Positions 44,159 to 53,048 are shown, numbered from the stretch's first letter. The stretch: DNA of 64,000 bases from an uncultured Ruegeria sp. (GCF_947500045.1 NZ_CANMQQ010000001.1:62001-126000), one strand, 5' to 3'. Notes: generated by a model from the sequence alone, not told the origin. A program made the numbers and translations.

Positions 44159-45253
44159 TCAATCGTTGTCGAACAGGATCACGTTACGCTTTGCGGCACC
44201 GGATTTGGTATCCTCAATGGCCTCGTTGATCTGAGCAAGTGACCAGCGCCCTGAGATCAGTTCATCCAGTTTCAAACGCCCTTGTTCATAAAGATCAATC
44301 ATCCACGGGATGTCGCGCTGGATTACCACATCCCCCATTTTCGATCCGACCATGCCTTGGCCAAGCGCGGCCAGAACGACGGGTTCATAGCTGGACATAT
44401 CACCCGAATGCGGCATCCCGATCATGATCGCTTTGCCGCCCCGGCCCAGATAGCGCGGGGCTTGGTCGTAGGCGGGAATTGCGCCGACGGTGATCAGGAC
44501 CGCATCCGCGCCGCGCCCGCCGAGCGCTTTGTAAGCGGCCTTCCACGGCTCTTTCAGGCTGCCCAGAACGCCATGGGTCGCGCCGAATTCCATTGCGATG
44601 TCCAGCTTATCCTCAGTCATGTCGACGGCAACGATACGGCGCGCGCCTGCGATGCGTGCGCCTTGTATGGCGTTCAGGCCAACCCCGCCCGCACCGATCA
44701 CGACGACATCCTGTCCGGGACGCAATTCTGCTGCGTTGACCGCTGCGCCAACTCCGGTGATCACTCCGCAGGACAGCAGGCTGGCGAGATCTTTGGGGAG
44801 GGTTTCGGGGATCTTGACGATTTGCCGATGACTGACCACCACTTTCTCGGCAAAGGCCCCGCAGGCCATGGCCTGTTCCAGCGCGCTACCATCCGCAGTG
44901 CGCAATGGGCCTTTGACCGTGTCATACGGGGTTTCGCAAATGGTGGGTTTGCCGCCAGCACATGACGGGCAGGACCCGCAAGCGCGGATCAGGGTCACGA
45001 CAACCGGGTCGCCGACCCGGAAGTCTCCGGCAGCGTCGCCGATGGCCGAGATTATCCCGGCTGCCTCATGCCCGTAGACTGCGGGTAGATGTCCGCCCCA
45101 TGCCCCGCTGGCGAATGAGATGTCCGAGTGGCAGATTGCCACCGCGTCCAGTGTGACCTCGACCTCGCCCATTCCGGGTGGTGCGATCAAGATGTCTTCG
45201 ATGACCAGCGGCTCGCCGAAAGCCCGGCACACGGCTGCTTTGATGGATTGCAT
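44159..45253 (-). CDS. Zinc-dependent alcohol dehydrogenase (MDR superfamily)
   Basis: About 364 residues. The catalytic zinc region is AICHSDISFASG and YGHEAAG, the structural zinc site RACGSCPSCAGGKPTICE with four cysteines, and the NAD-binding site VVIGAGGVGLNAIQG. The ATG at 45253 is chosen over the TTG at 45271 because GGGGA precedes it. Substrate unknown. Pairing with the enolase-superfamily gene suggests oxidation of a sugar- or polyol-like compound. About 180 gene-free bases upstream contain its promoter. Confidence 0.9.
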   Translation of the reverse strand: MQSIKAAVCRAFGEPLVIEDILIAPPGMGEVEVTLDAVAICHSDISFASGAWGGHLPAVYGHEAAGIISAIGDAAGDFRVGDPVVVTLIRACGSCPSCAGGKPTICETPYDTVKGPLRTADGSALEQAMACGAFAEKVVVSHRQIVKIPETLPKDLASLLSCGVITGVGAAVNAAELRPGQDVVVIGAGGVGLNAIQGARIAGARRIVAVDMTEDKLDIAMEFGATHGVLGSLKEPWKAAYKALGGRGADAVLITVGAIPAYDQAPRYLGRGGKAIMIGMPHSGDMSSYEPVVLAALGQGMVGSKMGDVVIQRDIPWMIDLYEQGRLKLDELISGRWSLAQINEAIEDTKSGAAKRNVILFDND

Positions 45254-45436
45254 GCGTTTCCCCGTTCCCAATTGGAATCACGGTGACCCGTAGCAAACTT
45301 ATCTGCAAGGTGGATTCCGCCACAGATATGTCGTTGTTATGCCAACGTGAAGCGCATGCGCAGAAAAGCAACAGCCCGTTGTCCATCTCGCTGCTCACCC
45401 CGACCGTCCGAACCCGCAGATGGAACAAGAGCCTCG

Positions 45437-46150
45437 CTACATCCGAGTTGCGATCTGGTGAATCAAACCTGCCAGATGCTCGGGGTGCGAAAAGAACGGC
45501 GAATGAGAGCTATCAATGGTCAGGCTTGTATCTGGGGCTGCACAGCCCGCCATTTCGGCCTGATATTCGGTTGGAACGGTCCGGTCATCGGTGGTTCTGA
45601 TGTACCCTTTGGGCACGCGCGCGAAGTTTTCGCTTGTATCCAAGGGGGTTGCCTGCGGCGCGATCGCTTGCGGGCACAGGCGACCGAACGCGTAGGCCAC
45701 AACCTCGCGCGGGCAGTCATGATAAAACAGTTCATGCACCCGATCCGGCACGACAGTGTACGACAATCCGTCAGCAGACTTCTCGACCGCGTCACCGATC
45801 AATTGGCGTGGGGCGCGTTTACGCATATCGATCATTGAAAGCCCCGATTGCGGGACATATGCGCTAAGATAAATCACACCTCGCATAGCATCCGGGTTGG
45901 CCTCGGCAGCCGCGCTGACGGGATAACCACCCCACGAGTGCCCCACGAGAATCGTTTGTGGCGTCGATGCTTGCAAAATTGCATCCCGGCACGAGCTGAG
46001 TGTTACATCCCGAATTGGCGTCGGGTCTGAACCATGACTTGGCATGTCGATGGCGCGGGCGGTATGCCCGAATGTGGTCAGTTCCGGGATCAGGTCACGC
46101 CAGCACCAGGCACCGTGGCATGACCCATGAACAAGCAAAAAGTCCGCCAA
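45437..46150 (-). CDS. Alpha/beta hydrolase (esterase/hydroxynitrile-lyase-like)
   Basis: About 237 residues. The oxyanion region LVHGSCHGAWCWRDLIPEL at the N-terminus, the nucleophile serine in GHSWGG (about 72) and the histidine in SSHSPFFSHPEHL near the end place it with plant SABP2-like and bacterial esterase-like proteins. Two TTG codons stand in tandem (46153, 46150) after AAGGAGAGAT; the second has better spacing. It follows pcaD by about a dozen bases. Substrate unknown. Confidence 0.85.
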   Translation of the reverse strand: MADFLLVHGSCHGAWCWRDLIPELTTFGHTARAIDMPSHGSDPTPIRDVTLSSCRDAILQASTPQTILVGHSWGGYPVSAAAEANPDAMRGVIYLSAYVPQSGLSMIDMRKRAPRQLIGDAVEKSADGLSYTVVPDRVHELFYHDCPREVVAYAFGRLCPQAIAPQATPLDTSENFARVPKGYIRTTDDRTVPTEYQAEMAGCAAPDTSLTIDSSHSPFFSHPEHLAGLIHQIATRM

Positions 46151-46162
46151 CAAATCTCTCCT

Positions 46163-46951
46163 TCAGATATGTCCGATCTCGGACAGGAAACCGCCTAGCA
46201 GTTCGGCATATTCCTCCGGACGTTCGACGCAGGGCAGGTGGCCCGCGCCTCGGATCAACGCAAAACGCGATCCCGGGATCAGATCAATCGTTTCGCGCAC
46301 TAGATCGGGCGGGGTCGAGCCATCCTCGCTGCCCGCAATCCCCAGGGTCGGCAGACGCAAGCCACTGGTGGGGGTGTAGAAATCCGTGCCCGAGATTGCA
46401 GCGCAACACCCCAGGTAACCATCAACCGGTTGTCGAACCATCATGGTACGCCACAAATTCATCTCAGTGCTGGCGTGGAACGATTTTGAGAACCACCTTT
46501 CCATTGTCGCATCTGTCAGTGCCTCGATCCCGCCGGCGCGGACGGCGTCAATGCGATCCTGCCAGACTTTGGGTGTACCAATCTTGGCCGCGGTATTTGA
46601 CAGCACCAGCCCGCGGATTTGGTCTATACGCTTCACCGCCAATCCTTGTGCAATCATGCCTCCGACAGACAAGCCAACAAATACACAGTCTTTGACCTTC
46701 AAGTGATCAAGAAGACGTTCCGCATCGCGCACCAGATTGCCCATCGAATAGGGAGCCGTGGGTGCGGATGACAAGCCGTGCCCGCGTTTGTCATACCTTA
46801 CGATGCGCAAACCTTTGGGTAGCAGCGGTAAAATCGGGTCCCAAAGGCGCATGTCGGTACCCAGCGAGTTGGCAAACACAATGGGGGCACCATTAGGGTC
46901 ACCGTCAATTCGGTAATGTATCCTGACGTCTTTCAGGTCAGCGATGTGCAT
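46163..46951 (-). CDS. pcaD: 3-oxoadipate enol-lactonase (PcaD-like alpha/beta hydrolase)
   Basis: About 262 residues. The nucleophile elbow GLSVGGMIAQG (serine about 100) and GAGHLPCVERP with the catalytic histidine match PcaD, as does FANSLGTDMRLWDPILPLL near the N-terminus. PcaD opens 3-oxoadipate enol-lactone in the beta-ketoadipate pathway. The ATG at 46951 is preferred over 46966. No other pca gene is nearby, so the assignment rests on sequence pattern alone; a related lactonase or esterase is possible. Confidence 0.75.
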   Translation of the reverse strand: MHIADLKDVRIHYRIDGDPNGAPIVFANSLGTDMRLWDPILPLLPKGLRIVRYDKRGHGLSSAPTAPYSMGNLVRDAERLLDHLKVKDCVFVGLSVGGMIAQGLAVKRIDQIRGLVLSNTAAKIGTPKVWQDRIDAVRAGGIEALTDATMERWFSKSFHASTEMNLWRTMMVRQPVDGYLGCCAAISGTDFYTPTSGLRLPTLGIAGSEDGSTPPDLVRETIDLIPGSRFALIRGAGHLPCVERPEEYAELLGGFLSEIGHI

Positions 46952-47026
46952 AGGTATGGTCCCCATCCGCTCAGGGTGCCGGAATAATAGGTTACCATCG
47001 GAGTTTGCATTGGTTACTACCGATTG

Positions 47027-48001
47027 TCAGGTAAGGAATTCCAACGCTTGTCCAAATATTTGTGGATCTACGTTGCCGCCTGAGGCCACGACGATCACGG
47101 CATCCCCTTCAATTTGGTCACTGTGAAATAGTGCAGAAGCCAGTGAGACAGCGCCCCCCGGTTCCAACACGATCTTGAGACGCAGAAACGCGAGGGCCAT
47201 GGCGTGCAAGGCTTCCTGTTCAGACACCGAAAAACCGGGGCCGCAAAGCCGTTTCAAAATCGGAAAGGTGATCTTCCCCGGCTGCGGCGTCAGAATCGCG
47301 TCGCAGATATTCCCAGAAGTGGCATTATTGATTTGGATCGCGCCAGTCGCCAAAGAGCGTTTCACATCTTCAAACCCTTCAGGCTCGCACGGGCGGGCGC
47401 GCAAGCCGGGCGCGTGGTGTTCCAAGGCCAGCGCGATGCCTGATGTCAGTCCGCCACCGCCGCAACAAATCAGGACATCACCGTCAGTTACGCCAAGCTC
47501 GCGTGCCTGCCGGGCCAATTCCAACCCTGTTGTCCCTTGGCCCGCGATCACCTGTGGCTCATCGTAGGGCCGGATCAAAGTCAAGCCACGCTCGGCGGCC
47601 AGCGCTTCGCCGATATCTTCTCGGCTTTCACTTGCACGGTCATAAAGGACGACCTCGCCACCCAAGGCTCGGGTGTTCTCAATTTTCAGCTGTGGTGCAT
47701 CAGACGGCATGATGATGACCGAAGATATTCCATGTTTCGTCGCCGCGTAGGCAACGCCTTGCGCGTGATTGCCCGAGGAATAAGCGATAACGCCCCGGTT
47801 TCGCGCTGTGTCATCCAGCGCCGAGATCGCTGACCAAGCGCCGCGAAACTTGAAGCTGCCGGTGTGTTGCAGGCATTCAGGCTTTACCAGCACGCGGCGA
47901 CCCGCGATTTCATCCAGGAATGGCGATGACAAAAGCGGCGTCTCGCGCGCATGACCTTTCAGTCGCTTTGCTGCGGCTTCGATCAATTCAATGCTGCTCA
48001 T
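47027..48001 (-). CDS. Threonine/serine dehydratase family PLP enzyme
   Basis: 324 residues. The PLP-binding lysine is in TGSFKFRGAW (about 50), the phosphate-binding loop is CCGGGGLTSG (about 182), and SSGNHAQGVAYAA (about 76) is diagnostic of the threonine ammonia-lyase/serine racemase group. It lacks the C-terminal ACT domain of biosynthetic IlvA, so it is a catabolic-type enzyme. It overlaps the alpha/beta hydrolase gene by four bases, in an operon with a haloacid dehalogenase. A hydroxy-amino acid substrate is likely. Confidence 0.85.
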   Translation of the reverse strand: MSSIELIEAAAKRLKGHARETPLLSSPFLDEIAGRRVLVKPECLQHTGSFKFRGAWSAISALDDTARNRGVIAYSSGNHAQGVAYAATKHGISSVIIMPSDAPQLKIENTRALGGEVVLYDRASESREDIGEALAAERGLTLIRPYDEPQVIAGQGTTGLELARQARELGVTDGDVLICCGGGGLTSGIALALEHHAPGLRARPCEPEGFEDVKRSLATGAIQINNATSGNICDAILTPQPGKITFPILKRLCGPGFSVSEQEALHAMALAFLRLKIVLEPGGAVSLASALFHSDQIEGDAVIVVASGGNVDPQIFGQALEFLT

Positions 48002-48825
48002 GTGGCGTCCAGTATTTTGCGGATCAGGTCTAGGGATTGCGGTTCATTCAGGAAAGGAACGTGGCCTCGGTCCGGCACTTCGCAGGAAATCAGCCCCGGG
48101 CGGCGTGCGTGCATGTCTTGCAGAGTGGTCGCGCTGAGCAGATCAGAATTTGCACCCCGGATTACTCCGGTCGGGAGGTCGCGCAGCGCGTCGAACAGCG
48201 GCCACAGGTCGGGGGCCGGGGTAACGGCAGCCTGCTCGATCAGTGCCTGACGAAGGGCGGGATCGTAGCGCAGTTCTAGTCCTGTATCAGTCTGAATGTA
48301 CTGATGCTCAACCTGCAGTCTCCAGATGTTCAGGGGGACGTCTGGGAATTGTGGTTCCAACATCGCGTGCAGGGCGCGCGCCGCCTCGTCATAGGTTTGC
48401 GAGGTCGGCCGATTGCCAACATAACCCATGATCTTGGCAATACCGCTGGGTTCGATCACCGGTCCAACGTCATTCAGGATGACCCCGGACAGTCGGTCAG
48501 GATGGCTCATGGCCAGCACCATCGCGATCAGCCCCCCGCGCGACGTGCCCAGCAGCGTTACCTGATCCAAGCCCAGATGATCGAGCAGCTCGATCGCATC
48601 CTGCCCTTCGCGCAGGATGTTGTAGTTCAAATATTCCGCATCGAAATCGGATTTCCCGCGCCCGCGATAGTCCATCGCGATCATGCGAAGGTCTGCCATA
48701 TGGGGTGCAAGGAAGGAAAAATCGCAACTATTGCGGGTCAGACCCGCCAAGCAAAGCAACGGCTGGCCTGTGCCTGTATCTTTGTAATAAAGGCGCTTGC
48801 CATCCGAGGTGGTGAAGAACGCCAT
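47998..48825 (-). CDS. Alpha/beta hydrolase
   Basis: About 275 residues. The nucleophile motif is LLGTSRGGLIAMVLA (about 98), the oxyanion region CLAGLTRNSCDFSFLAPHM, and the histidine lies in PDRGHVPFLNEPQ. The ATG at 48825 is in a TAATG overlap with the dehalogenase stop; the longer ORF track frame runs back into that gene. Substrate unknown. It is the middle gene of a three-gene operon. Confidence 0.85.
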   Translation of the reverse strand: MAFFTTSDGKRLYYKDTGTGQPLLCLAGLTRNSCDFSFLAPHMADLRMIAMDYRGRGKSDFDAEYLNYNILREGQDAIELLDHLGLDQVTLLGTSRGGLIAMVLAMSHPDRLSGVILNDVGPVIEPSGIAKIMGYVGNRPTSQTYDEAARALHAMLEPQFPDVPLNIWRLQVEHQYIQTDTGLELRYDPALRQALIEQAAVTPAPDLWPLFDALRDLPTGVIRGANSDLLSATTLQDMHARRPGLISCEVPDRGHVPFLNEPQSLDLIRKILDAT

Positions 48826-49511
48826 TAAAGCCCTGCCAGTTTGGGGATCGTGGTCAGGTCCAACAGGACATGTGCTGGTTTCCACGGCAGGCGATCCATC
48901 GGCTCTCCCGCGCGGTTCACCCAGGCGGTGACAAACCCATAGCCGCTTGCCCCGGCTGTATCCCAACCATTTGAGCTGACAAATAGCACTTCATCCCGTG
49001 CGCAGCCGAACCGGTTCTGTACCAGATCATAAACGCTTGAATGAGGTTTGAAGACGCCGACGCTTTCGACAGACAACACATCATCAAGCGCGTCTCCGAT
49101 TCCGGCCGATTGTACCGCCCCGTCCAGCATCGGCGGCGAGCCGTTGGACAAGATGGCGGTCTGCATCCCGCCAGATTTTAGTGCCTTCAGCATCTGGGGA
49201 ACTTCGGGGTAGGCCTGCAATTCCCAATAAAGGTCCAGCAGGCGCTGCCGCAGGGTGGCATCCCCTTGCAGCCCAACCGCTTCCAGAGCCCAATCCAACC
49301 CGTCTTGCGTCACATCCCAAAAATCGCAATGCGCATCAGCAACCGCCCGCAGCCAAGTATATTGCAGCTGCTTCAGACGCCAGTGGCTGGCCAATTCCGG
49401 CCATTTGTCTGCCAACGCTTCGAACCCCGGCTCTGCTGCGGCCTGCCGCGCGGCAGCGGCCACGTCAAAGAGCGTGCCGTAAGCGTCGAATACACAAGTG
49501 GTGATTGCCAT
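48825..49511 (-). CDS. (S)-2-haloacid dehalogenase-type HAD hydrolase
   Basis: About 228 residues. The nucleophile aspartate is in FDAYGTLFD (about 8), AILSNGSPPML carries motif II, the lysine is in VGVFKPHSSVYD, and VSSNGWDTAGASGYGF matches the haloacid dehalogenase type II motif. It hydrolyses the carbon-halogen bond of short 2-haloacids, giving 2-hydroxyacids. GGGAGGATC before the ATG at 49511 marks the start. First gene of the operon. Marine halogenated acids are a reasonable natural substrate, but that is inference. Confidence 0.87.
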   Translation of the reverse strand: MAITTCVFDAYGTLFDVAAAARQAAAEPGFEALADKWPELASHWRLKQLQYTWLRAVADAHCDFWDVTQDGLDWALEAVGLQGDATLRQRLLDLYWELQAYPEVPQMLKALKSGGMQTAILSNGSPPMLDGAVQSAGIGDALDDVLSVESVGVFKPHSSVYDLVQNRFGCARDEVLFVSSNGWDTAGASGYGFVTAWVNRAGEPMDRLPWKPAHVLLDLTTIPKLAGL

Positions 49512-49635
49512 CTGATCCTCCCATGATCGCGCGCAGGTAAGCACAACGATCCCGGGGGTTAAAGAGGGCAGGGTTTACAATGCCGTGTCAGCCTCTAATC
49601 TGCGCCGTTTATTTCTTTTCAGGCCGGAGGCCACA

Positions 49636-50064
49636 ATGACCGCGATCAAACAGGGCGACACCGTTCGCATCCACTACACTGGAACCCTGCTGGACGGCAA
49701 AGTCTTTGACAGTTCCGAGGGGCGCGATCCGCTTGAGTTTGCGGTTGGCTCAGGTCAGATCATTGCCGGTTTGGATGCAGCACTGCCAGGAATGGAGACT
49801 GGAGAGAAAAAGCGCGTCGAGATTGCTTGTGTCGACGCCTATGGACCGGTCAACCCCGGGATGCGGCAGCAAATCCCGCGTGAAGGCATTCCGGATGATA
49901 TCCCACTAGAGCCGGGTACGCAGTTGCAGATGCAAACTCCTGACGGCCAGGCAATACCAGTGACGGTGGTTGAGGTCGATGAGGCGACGGTGACGATGGA
50001 CGCAAATCATCCGCTGGCGGGACAGGATCTGATTTTCGATATCGAGATCGTTTCGATCAACTGA
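49636..50064 (+). CDS. FKBP-type peptidyl-prolyl isomerase, SlyD-like
   Basis: 142 residues. The N-terminal half DTVRIHYTGTLLDGKVFDSS and FAVGSGQIIAGLDAALPGM is the FKBP domain. An insert (about 70-125) resembling the SlyD IF chaperone domain is followed by NHPLAGQDLIFDIEI. The C-terminal histidine-rich metal tail of E. coli SlyD is absent. GGAGG five bases before the ATG at 49636 sets the start. Cytoplasmic folding helper. Confidence 0.92.
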   Translation: MTAIKQGDTVRIHYTGTLLDGKVFDSSEGRDPLEFAVGSGQIIAGLDAALPGMETGEKKRVEIACVDAYGPVNPGMRQQIPREGIPDDIPLEPGTQLQMQTPDGQAIPVTVVEVDEATVTMDANHPLAGQDLIFDIEIVSIN

Positions 50065-50075
50065 CCCCGTTTGAA

Positions 50076-50264
50076 TCACTGGCCCGATAGCTGCGTTAAT
50101 AACGGCTCAACTGCGTTTCGCACAGGTGGTTGAGTCTGAAACACAAAGGCAATCAGCAACAATGTGAGGACCAGCAACAATAGAGTTGCGCGCCTGCTTC
50201 CTGACTTGCGTTTGAAAGCTGGTGAGCGTGTGTTGCTCGCGAGGATCTGTTCAAGCTTACTCAT
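50076..50264 (-). CDS. Small single-pass membrane protein, unknown
   Basis: 62 residues. A basic N-terminal part (FKRKSGSRRA) comes before one hydrophobic helix, LLLLVLTLLLIAFVF (about 28-42), and a short outer tail, PPVRNAVEPLLTQLSGQ. AGGGA seven bases before the ATG at 50264 supports translation. It converges with the FKBP gene 11 bases away and lies downstream of fabI on the same strand. No family recognised. Confidence 0.55.
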   Translation of the reverse strand: MSKLEQILASNTRSPAFKRKSGSRRATLLLLVLTLLLIAFVFQTQPPVRNAVEPLLTQLSGQ

Positions 50265-50323
50265 ATCGCAATCCCTGCAGGGCAAAGATGGTCAAATCTT
50301 GGCGTCCGCAGGGAAAGATATGG

Positions 50324-51115
50324 TCACATCGCCTCGGGTTGGGGCATGCCCAGAATATGATATCCGCCATCGACGCGGATGATCTCGCCCGAGGTGTAGC
50401 TGCCAGCGTCGGACGCCAGATAAACAGCCGTGCCGCCAACGGCCTCCAGGGTAGCATTCGAACGCATGGGCGCGTTCTGGTCGCAGAACTTGTAAGTCTT
50501 GCGCGCGCCGCCGATTGCGGCCCCGGCCAGTGTTTTCATCGGGCCGGGCGAGATGGCGTTCACGCGAATGCCTTCCGGGCCCAGATCATTGGCCAGATAG
50601 CGTGTCGCAGATTCCAGCGCTGCCTTGGCGACACCCATGACATTGTAGTTGGGCACAACCTTGTTCGATCCCTGATAGGTCAGGGTCAACAGCGTTCCGC
50701 CATTGTCTTTCATCATCGGATAGGCGCGCCGCGCAACCTCGATGAACGAATAGGCCGACACGTCCAGTGAATGTTTGAAGTTTGCGCGCGTGGTGTTCAG
50801 GAACCGGCCTGTCAGTTCGGACTTGTCCGAATAGGCGATGGCATGAACGACAAAATCAATCGTCGGCCAGCGTGCCGCCAACTCGTCAAAAGCACGATCC
50901 AGCGAGGCGTCGTCGGTGACATCTGCATCGACCATGAAATCGCTGCCAAGGCTTTGCGCCAGTGGTTCAAGCCGTTTGCCAAATGCCTCGCCCTGATAGG
51001 TGAATGCCAGTTCCGCGCCCGCCTCGTGCATGGCCTTGGCGATGCCCCATGCGATCGAACGGTCATTTGCCACGCCCATGATCAGGCCGCGTTTACCCTT
51101 GAGATTATCCGACAT
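50324..51115 (-). CDS. fabI: Enoyl-ACP reductase FabI
   Basis: About 263 residues. The N-terminal GKRGLIMGVANDRSIAWGIA is the NADH-binding loop of FabI. The active-site tyrosine and lysine are in the TYQGSNKVVPNYNVMGVAKAAL region (about 148-169). It reduces the last double bond in each fatty-acid elongation cycle. The ATG at 51115 is preferred; a GTG at 51124 overlaps the fabB stop. Third gene of fabA-fabB-fabI. Confidence 0.95.
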   Translation of the reverse strand: MSDNLKGKRGLIMGVANDRSIAWGIAKAMHEAGAELAFTYQGEAFGKRLEPLAQSLGSDFMVDADVTDDASLDRAFDELAARWPTIDFVVHAIAYSDKSELTGRFLNTTRANFKHSLDVSAYSFIEVARRAYPMMKDNGGTLLTLTYQGSNKVVPNYNVMGVAKAALESATRYLANDLGPEGIRVNAISPGPMKTLAGAAIGGARKTYKFCDQNAPMRSNATLEAVGGTAVYLASDAGSYTSGEIIRVDGGYHILGMPQPEAM

Positions 51116-51120
51116 CTTAT

Positions 51121-52350
51121 TCACCCGTTATACTTCGACAGGATCATGGACCCATTCGTGCCGCCAAAGCCGAAGCTATTGGTCATCACGCTGTCCAAGC
51201 CTGCGTTTTCAACTACTTGAGTTGCAATTTCACCGGGCAGGATGCCTTCGGCAAGTGTGTCGACATTGATCGACGGAGTAATGAAATCATGTTCCAGCAT
51301 CAGCAGGCAGAAGATCGCCTCGAGCGCGCCTGCCGCACCTTGTGCATGGCCGGTCATCGACTTGGTCGATGAAATCGGTGGGACCTGACCTTCACCGAAG
51401 ATACGGCGCACTGCTTCGACTTCACCGACATCGCCAACCGGGGTCGAGGTGCCATGGGCGTTGATATAGCCGACGTTGCGATCTTCGGGCAGGGTGGACA
51501 GCGCCAGACGCATCGCGCGTTCGCCGCCTTCGCCTGACGGCGCCACCATGTCATGCCCGTCCGATGTCGCGGCATAGCCGGTAACCTCGGCATAGATTTT
51601 GGCGCCACGCGCAAGTGCATGTTCCAGATCTTCGAGAACCACGATGCCACCGCCGCCAGAAATCACGAACCCATCGCGGTTCTGATCGAATGCGCGCGAG
51701 GCTTTGTCGGGCGTGTCATTGTACTTGGACGACATCGCGCCCATTGCGTCAAACAGGCAAGACAGCGTCCAGTCCAGCTCTTCCCCGCCGCCTGCGAACA
51801 TCACGTCCTGTTTGCCCAGCATGATCTGTTCGGCTGCGTTGCCGATGCAGTGCAGCGAGGTCGAGCAGGCAGAGGTGATCGAATAGTTGATGCCCTTGAT
51901 CTTGAACGCAGTCGCCAAGTTCGCTGAGATCGTCGAACACATGCATTTTGGCACCGCAAACGGGCCGATCCGCTTGGTTGCGCCAGTTTTCAGCACGGTC
52001 TGGTGTGCGGTTAACATGGCGCTGGTCGAAGGTCCGCCCGATCCGGCCACCAGACCGGTGCGAGGGTTGACCACTTGGTCTTCAGACAGTCCGGAATCCG
52101 CGATGGCCTGGTTCATCGCGATATGCGCATAGGCAGCACCCGGCCCCATGAAGCGCAGCGAACGCTTGTCTACATGTTCGGCCACATCGATTTTCAGCGA
52201 TCCGGCGATCTGGCTGCGAAAGCCGTGTTCGACCATCTGGTCATTGGCCACAATGCCGGATTTGCCTGTTTTGAGAGAGGCAAGCACCTCTTCGGCGTTG
52301 TTCCCGATCGAGGACACAACCCCCAGACCGGTGACGACTACTCGACGCAT
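51121..52350 (-). CDS. fabB: 3-oxoacyl-ACP synthase I FabB
   Basis: 409 residues. The nucleophile cysteine is in ITSACSTSLHCIG (about 165) and the two histidines in NAHGTSTPVGDVG and MTGHAQGAAG. It begins MRRVVVTGLGVVSSIG as usual. It elongates unsaturated intermediates made by FabA. It lies 30 bases downstream of fabA; the stop meets the start region of fabI. Confidence 0.95.
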   Translation of the reverse strand: MRRVVVTGLGVVSSIGNNAEEVLASLKTGKSGIVANDQMVEHGFRSQIAGSLKIDVAEHVDKRSLRFMGPGAAYAHIAMNQAIADSGLSEDQVVNPRTGLVAGSGGPSTSAMLTAHQTVLKTGATKRIGPFAVPKCMCSTISANLATAFKIKGINYSITSACSTSLHCIGNAAEQIMLGKQDVMFAGGGEELDWTLSCLFDAMGAMSSKYNDTPDKASRAFDQNRDGFVISGGGGIVVLEDLEHALARGAKIYAEVTGYAATSDGHDMVAPSGEGGERAMRLALSTLPEDRNVGYINAHGTSTPVGDVGEVEAVRRIFGEGQVPPISSTKSMTGHAQGAAGALEAIFCLLMLEHDFITPSINVDTLAEGILPGEIATQVVENAGLDSVMTNSFGFGGTNGSMILSKYNG

Positions 52351-52380
52351 GTGCGTTCTCCTTTTTGCGGCCGGTCAGGC

Positions 52381-52890
52381 TCAGGCGTCTGACAGAACGA
52401 CCTTCATGTCCTTGACGTCGTATATCAACTCGCCATCGGCTTCGACGATGCCATCTGCCACACCCATGGTCAGGCGACGTGTCTGGATCGCTTTTTTGAA
52501 ATCGATCTTATAAGTCAGCACTTTCCGGTCTGGGCGCACCATTCCGGTCAGCTTGACCTCTCCGACGCCGACGGCCATGCCGCGCCCTTGCCAGCCGCGC
52601 CAGCCGAGGTTGAAGCCGGTCAGTTGCCACAAACCATCCAGGCCAAGGCAGCCGGGCATTATGGGATTGCCGGGGAAATGGCAGTCAAAGAACCAAAGAT
52701 CGGGCGTGATATCAAATTCAGCCAGCACATGACCCTTGCCATGTTCACCGCCATCGCCCGAGATGTCGGTGATCCGGTCCATCATCAGCATCGGCGGAGC
52801 GGGCAACTGCGCATTTCCGGGGCCGAATAGCTCGCCACGGGCGCATTTCAGCAGATCGTCTTTGTCAAAACTGCTCGGGAATTGGGCCAT
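52381..52890 (-). CDS. fabA: 3-hydroxydecanoyl-ACP dehydratase/isomerase FabA
   Basis: 169 residues with the active-site region [20 protein letters not shown] (histidine about 71 and aspartate about 85). It makes the branch-point cis double bond for anaerobic-type unsaturated fatty acid synthesis. It begins [20 protein letters not shown]. First of fabA-fabB-fabI and divergent from irr, so the two share a 187-base promoter region. Confidence 0.97.
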   Translation of the reverse strand: MAQFPSSFDKDDLLKCARGELFGPGNAQLPAPPMLMMDRITDISGDGGEHGKGHVLAEFDITPDLWFFDCHFPGNPIMPGCLGLDGLWQLTGFNLGWRGWQGRGMAVGVGEVKLTGMVRPDRKVLTYKIDFKKAIQTRRLTMGVADGIVEADGELIYDVKDMKVVLSDA

Positions 52891-53004
52891 TCTGCCGCCT
52901 CTCCTGCCTGGGTCCGTTTATTGCATCTGGCCTCGTCTAGCACCCGTTTGCAAGGTCCTGCAAGACCGGCAGGCCATATCATGTTGTTACAGCGATACTT
53001 CTTG

Positions 53005-53021
53005 CAAATGAAATTCATTTG
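53005..53021. promoter_or_regulatory. Palindrome in the irr/fabA divergent promoter, Fur-family-like operator
   Basis: CAAATGAA-A-TTCATTTG is a perfect 8-bp inverted repeat. Its right end overlaps the putative irr -35 box. The size, symmetry and AT-richness resemble operators of Fur-superfamily regulators. Confidence 0.6.
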
Positions 53022-53048
53022 AAATTGCAGGGCGGGCACACTTATATT
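53019..53048 (+). promoter_or_regulatory. Putative sigma70 promoter of irr
   Basis: TTGAAA (53019-53024), an 18-base spacer and TATATT (53043-53048), about 30 bases before the irr start. The overlap with the adjacent palindrome means a bound regulator would block RNA polymerase. Confidence 0.55.

Noticed and set aside
48826-48966. N-terminal extension of the alpha/beta hydrolase in the ORF track
   Set aside because: It reads through the dehalogenase gene; the ATG at 48825 in a TAATG overlap gives the typical hydrolase start.
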